From Extensimonas soli (GTDB lineage Bacteria; Pseudomonadota; Gammaproteobacteria; Burkholderiales; Burkholderiaceae_C): a stretch of DNA of 64,000 nucleotides. The stretch covers positions 27,936 to 91,935 of the forward strand of contig NZ_JARGEL010000004.1 of assembly GCF_029211265.1 (NCBI RefSeq). The letters are read 5' to 3'. The translations under genes and the position numbers were made by a program. Below are positions 61,084 to 64,000 of this stretch, piece by piece (within the stretch, counting starts at the first letter, position 1; each line of letters begins with the position of its first letter). Below the pieces are notes generated by a model. It was not told where the DNA came from and searched no databases. It worked only from the letters and a program-made list of their open reading frames with translations.

Positions 61084-62222
61084 AAGGGCTGCCCCTCATC
61101 GCTGCAAACATGCGCCCAACCAGCCTCGCACCACGACGTCAGAAGTTCCCGCGCCTCTGTGCTGGCGCGCGCCCATTCGTGCGCCTGCAGCCGGCGCACG
61201 TCAGCCAGGCGGCGCATCAAGGCAGCATCACGCCCGGCAGCCAGATAGCTCTCACCGTTGATGAACACGTGGTGCGCATCGTAGAGCATGCGCGTGCGGC
61301 GGTCGAGCACGACGCCGCCTTGCAGAACCCCGCCCTCGGTGGGCTCGAACCACACGCTGGGTTTGGGCTCGCTCAGGTATTCGCCCAGCGCACGCTCCAG
61401 TATCCAGGGCTGCGCCAGCGCGCGCTGCACCGCAGCGTGGGCAAATTGCTGAAGCTCTTCCGGCATGGCGGCAGGATTGGCTACAGCTTTCTGCCCGGCA
61501 TCACGATAGCGGTGTTCCGGCGCCTCTTGTTCGGCGGCACTTTCCGCAGCCCGCAGCAGCAGTTCCTGCGCAAGCTCCTTGCGCTCCGGGGCGCGAAAGC
61601 CGATCGAATACGTCATGCACTCGCCCTCGGCCACGCCGTCATGGGCATAACGGGGTGGCAAATAGAGCATGTCACCGGCTTCGAGCACGTATTCTTCTTC
61701 GGGCTCGAAGTGCGCCAGCACCTTCAAGGGAATGTCTTCACGCAAGCGCAGGTCTTTCTGGCGCCCGATGCGCCAGCGGCGCCGCCCATGGGCCTGCAGC
61801 AAAAATACATCGTAGCTGTCGAAGTGCGGCCCCACGCCACCGCCATCGGTCGCATAGCTGATCATCAGGTCGTCCAGCCGTGCGTCGGGCACGAAGCGGA
61901 ACTGCTGCATCAAGGCATGTACCCGCTCGTCGTGCAGGTCCACCCCCTGCACGAGCAAGGTCCAGCAAGGCTGCGCCAGCGGTGGCAGTGCCCGGCGCGC
62001 AAATGGGCCGTGGCGCAGCTGCCAGGCACCTCCGGTGTGCTGCACCAACCTCGACTCCACGCCTTCCTGCCCTGCCAGGGCAAAAAGGCCGGCACGCAGC
62101 ACCGGCGGCGCGAACCCGGCCAACGCCTGTCGCACCAGCAAGGGTTTTTTCTGCCAATGGCGGCGCATGAACTGCGCCGGGCTCAGGCCGCCCAGCAGGG
62201 CGAGGGGTTGTTGGATATCCAT
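61080..62222 (-). CDS. roxA: JmjC/cupin ribosomal protein hydroxylase (RoxA/YcfD)
   Basis: A 380-residue iron(II)/2-oxoglutarate oxygenase that hydroxylates ribosomal protein L16 on an arginine. The metal-binding HxD is in GGGVGPHFDSYDVFLLQ, with the distal His in LYLPPRYAHDGV. The N-terminal LLGGLSPAQFMRRHWQKKPLLVRQAL is typical of the family, and a C-terminal winged-helix-like region follows. ATG 62222 is 39 bp from the divergent isomerase gene. Confidence 0.9.
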   Translation of the reverse strand: MDIQQPLALLGGLSPAQFMRRHWQKKPLLVRQALAGFAPPVLRAGLFALAGQEGVESRLVQHTGGAWQLRHGPFARRALPPLAQPCWTLLVQGVDLHDERVHALMQQFRFVPDARLDDLMISYATDGGGVGPHFDSYDVFLLQAHGRRRWRIGRQKDLRLREDIPLKVLAHFEPEEEYVLEAGDMLYLPPRYAHDGVAEGECMTYSIGFRAPERKELAQELLLRAAESAAEQEAPEHRYRDAGQKAVANPAAMPEELQQFAHAAVQRALAQPWILERALGEYLSEPKPSVWFEPTEGGVLQGGVVLDRRTRMLYDAHHVFINGESYLAAGRDAALMRRLADVRRLQAHEWARASTEARELLTSWCEAGWAHVCSDEGQPL

Positions 62223-62261
62223 GAAAATAGACCTACCGGCTCAAACGACGACAATTCTCCT

Positions 62262-62759
62262 ATGGAAATCACCCCCCAATGCGTGGTCGCGCTCACCTGG
62301 ACTTTGAAGGACACCTTGGGCGACGTGCTCGACGTGCTCGACGACCCGGTAGAGTTTCTGGTCGGCGGCAATGATTTGCTGCCACGCATCGAGCAGGCGC
62401 TGCAAGGCCATGCACCCGGCGCCCAGCTTTCGTTGCACCTCGAGCCCGAAGACGCGTTCGGCGACTTTGACGAAAAACGATTGTTTCTCGAACCCCGCTC
62501 CTGCTTTCCCGCCGAAATCGAAGAAGGCATGTGCTTCGAGGGCAGCGCCTTGCCGCAAGCCTGCAGCAAGGACATTCCGCGCGACGGACTCTACACCGTG
62601 GCACAGCTCTACCCGGATCACGTGGTGCTGGACGGCAACCACCCTTTGGCTGGGATCGCCTTGCGCCTGCAACTCACGGTGCATGCCGTGCGTGAGGCCA
62701 CGGAAGAAGAAGTGGGAAGAGGCACGGCTGGCGCCGGCTTCTTTCGCGTCCCCACATAA
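62262..62759 (+). CDS. FKBP-type peptidyl-prolyl isomerase, SlyD-like
   Basis: A 165-residue SlyD-type isomerase with VVALTWTLKDTLGDVLDVLDDPVEFLVGG (FKBP start), the insert-in-flap region (EPEDAFGDFDEKRLFLEPRS) and AQLYPDHVVLDGNHPLAGIAL. The histidine-rich metal-binding tail of E. coli SlyD is absent. It is a cytosolic chaperone-isomerase. The start ATG 62262 is given. Confidence 0.9.
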   Translation: MEITPQCVVALTWTLKDTLGDVLDVLDDPVEFLVGGNDLLPRIEQALQGHAPGAQLSLHLEPEDAFGDFDEKRLFLEPRSCFPAEIEEGMCFEGSALPQACSKDIPRDGLYTVAQLYPDHVVLDGNHPLAGIALRLQLTVHAVREATEEEVGRGTAGAGFFRVPT

Positions 62760-62818
62760 GCCCGGATACCGCGCGAAGATGGGGCAACACCGACCATCGC
62801 GACCCTGAGGTCAAGCCC

Positions 62819-63394
62819 TCACTGCTGCCCTGACGCTGCCGCGGGCGCCACAACCCTGCGCGCGCCATCGAAGCGGCGCTGCCAATAAGTCATCTGCATG
62901 TCTTCCACGCGCACCTCGGCGCCGCTGCGCGGTGAGTGGATGAACTTGCCGTCGCCCACGTAAATCCCGACATGGCTGAATGCACGGCGCATAGTGTTGA
63001 AAAACACCAGGTCGCCCGGCTGCAGGTCTTTCTTGTCTATGACCTGGGTATTGGCTGCCTGCTGGTGGGCGCTGCGCGGCAGGACCAAGCCTACGGTCTG
63101 CTGGTAGATGGCGCGTACGAAGCCGCTGCAATCAAAACCCGTTTCAGCGCTGCTGCCGCCACGGCGGTAAGGCACACCCAGAAAGCCCATGGCATTGACC
63201 ACCAGGTCGGAAGCCCGGTCTGCCACGGAATGCGCCTTTTCGGCGACGGAACTACGCATCTCGTTCCATTGCCCAAGCAGGCCATTGTCCGTGAGAAACT
63301 TGTCCATTTCGTCTGCAGAGCCTGCCGCAGGAGCCGCGTGCGCCCCGACGGCGCAAACAAAGAGAAAGGTCAAAATACAGAGGTATTTGCGCAT
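62819..63394 (-). CDS. NlpC/P60-family cell-wall hydrolase
   Basis: A 191-residue exported peptidase. The signal peptide is MRKYLCILTFLFVCAVGAHA. The catalytic Cys is in GFDCSGFVRAIYQQ and the His in FSHVGIYVGDGKFIHSP, and LGVPYRRGGSSAETGFDCSG is the family signature. It cleaves peptide bonds in murein stem peptides. ATG 63394 gives the intact signal peptide. The open frame continues upstream through element G into an IS21 fragment at 63895, but this is read-through rather than a real N-terminus. Confidence 0.92.
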   Translation of the reverse strand: MRKYLCILTFLFVCAVGAHAAPAAGSADEMDKFLTDNGLLGQWNEMRSSVAEKAHSVADRASDLVVNAMGFLGVPYRRGGSSAETGFDCSGFVRAIYQQTVGLVLPRSAHQQAANTQVIDKKDLQPGDLVFFNTMRRAFSHVGIYVGDGKFIHSPRSGAEVRVEDMQMTYWQRRFDGARRVVAPAAASGQQ

Positions 63395-63440
63395 GGGCGC
63401 GGAGGTTAACACAGCACGCCATATCTCGGCTCGGGCGCTA

Positions 63441-63603
63441 GCAGCCTGTCGGACTTTGGGCGTCGAAGGCGAGAATGTGCCCCAGCGAGGCCAGTTTTTA
63501 CCGGATTCGCCGCCCCATAGCGGGACTATGGGGCAAGAAGACGGTAAAAAATGGGCCGCTGCGGCGCATTCGCAGCCGACGATTCCAAAGTCCGACAGGC
63601 TGC
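63441..63603 (+). mobile_element. Family-1 palindromic element, copy G (intergenic)
   Basis: A 163-bp copy with GCAGCC...GGCTGC ends like copy E and loop CGGGA. TA at 63439-63440 on the left and TG (a mutated TA) at 63604-63605 on the right. It lies between the NlpC/P60 gene and transposase remnants. Confidence 0.93.
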
Positions 63604-63658
63604 TGGTCTTATAAATCAAGACATTGCACGATAAGCTTCGCGCAGGAGGAGGGTCTTG

Positions 63659-63742
63659 ATGGACGAGCTGCAGGAATTCGAGCGCTACCTCGAGCATCTT
63701 GGCGCCGACCTCGGACAGGCGCTCGTGCGTGGCCATGCGTGA
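63659..63742 (+). pseudogene. N-terminal fragment of an IS701/IS4-type transposase
   Basis: A frame of 27 codons starting MDELQEFERYLEHLGADLGQ after an AGGAGG site resembles the N-terminus of IS701-like transposases. It stops after GHA at the point where the minus-strand IS21 fragment begins. The identification is by memory of the family start and is weak. Confidence 0.35.
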
Positions 63743-63895
63743 GACCTGCAGCCGGTACACGCCACCAATCAACAGACCGTCTTCGCTCCAGTCGAACTGG
63801 AAGGCCTCGCTCAGCTCGAACGTCAGGAGCACGAACGCCTTGCTGGTTACCCCCTGGCCTTCACTCTGGCGCCACTTGCGGATGAAGTCTGTCAT
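63743..63895 (-). pseudogene. Fragment of an IS21-family IstA transposase
   Basis: The frame from ATG 63895 reads TDFIRKWRQSEGQGVTSKAF then VLLTFELSEAFQFDWSEDGL LIGGVYRLQVS, which is the middle of IstA (the region before the DDE core). The N-terminal part is absent and the homology ends near 63745. Only about 50 residues remain. Confidence 0.65.
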
Positions 63896-64000
63896 TGTTG
63901 ATTCCAATCCAAAACTGAGCCACCTATGAGGTGATTCCGTTTCAAAACTGAGCCACGTTATCCACATATCCTGCTGATTTTTTGAGCAGGGGACATAGGA
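63896..64000. repeat. IS21-type terminal repeats beside the IstA fragment
   Basis: AAAACTGAGCCAC occurs at about 63911-63923 and again at about 63944-63956, the spacing and wording typical of IS21-family end repeats. The end of the element is next to the fragment, showing an internal deletion of the transposase 5' part. Confidence 0.55.

Noticed and set aside
63600..64000. A functional insertion sequence at the right edge
   Set aside because: Only fragments of transposase genes are present and no complete pair of ends is visible.

Overview
The window is about 64 kb of high-GC (roughly two-thirds G+C by eye), gene-dense bacterial DNA. It most resembles a betaproteobacterium of the Comamonadaceae (Acidovorax/Alicycliphilus/Diaphorobacter-like). 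The reasons are an Omp32-type porin, a fused indolepyruvate oxidoreductase, a Coq7 hydroxylase, the Burkholderiales-style nitrate assimilation cluster, and many copies of an ATAGCTG...GCGCTTGAT intergenic motif that I associate with this family. Genus cannot be fixed from the sequence alone. No rRNA, tRNA, CRISPR array or complete insertion sequence was seen.

Layout. 1-2.5 kb: a minus-strand group (histone-deacetylase-like hydrolase, enoyl-CoA hydratase, MscS channel cut by the window edge). 2.5-8.3 kb: MoxR ATPase, DUF58 protein, TgpA-like transglutaminase and an MltB lytic transglycosylase. 8.6-16 kb: CoA transferase, acyl-CoA dehydrogenase, indolepyruvate oxidoreductase and an M20 amidohydrolase, a catabolic set. 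16-23.5 kb: porin, coq7, OsmC, a leader/terminator, ilvA, cobS, thpR, a small conserved protein and a CobC-like phosphatase. 23.5-34.2 kb: type II secretion genes gspC (opposite strand) and gspG-H-I-J-K-L-M-N-D-E, with no gspF. 34.3-45.1 kb: EamA permease, a RelE/XRE toxin-antitoxin pair, an EF-hand protein, a phosphoesterase, a MacAB-TolC-type efflux operon and tsaD. 45.2-56.9 kb: nitrate assimilation (nasT, a sigma-54 promoter and ANTAR-type leader RNA, nrtABC-like transporter, nirB, nirD, nasA, ybiB-like gene, cobA for siroheme). 57-63.4 kb: sirtuin, dapA, bamC, a small lipoprotein, a hypothetical gene, roxA, a SlyD-like isomerase and an NlpC/P60 hydrolase. 63.4-64 kb: remnants of transposase genes.

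The most unusual content is a set of short palindromic mobile repeats. Family 1 is present in seven copies, each exactly 163 bp, with 19-bp terminal inverted repeats (GGAGCCTGTCGGACTTTGG), flanking TA dinucleotides, and a whole-element imperfect hairpin. Family 2 (two copies, each 160 bp) has unrelated sequence but the same architecture. With the 2-bp TA duplication each insertion adds 165 or 162 bp, both multiples of three, and the elements lack stops in several frames. Four family-1 copies and one family-2 copy lie in frame inside genes: mltB, a small conserved gene, gspD (both families side by side in the signal-peptide region) and tsaD. Removing element plus one TA restores a normal-looking protein each time. 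This resembles the in-frame palindromic elements of Rickettsia and appears to be an unrecognised protein-inserting MITE system in this lineage.
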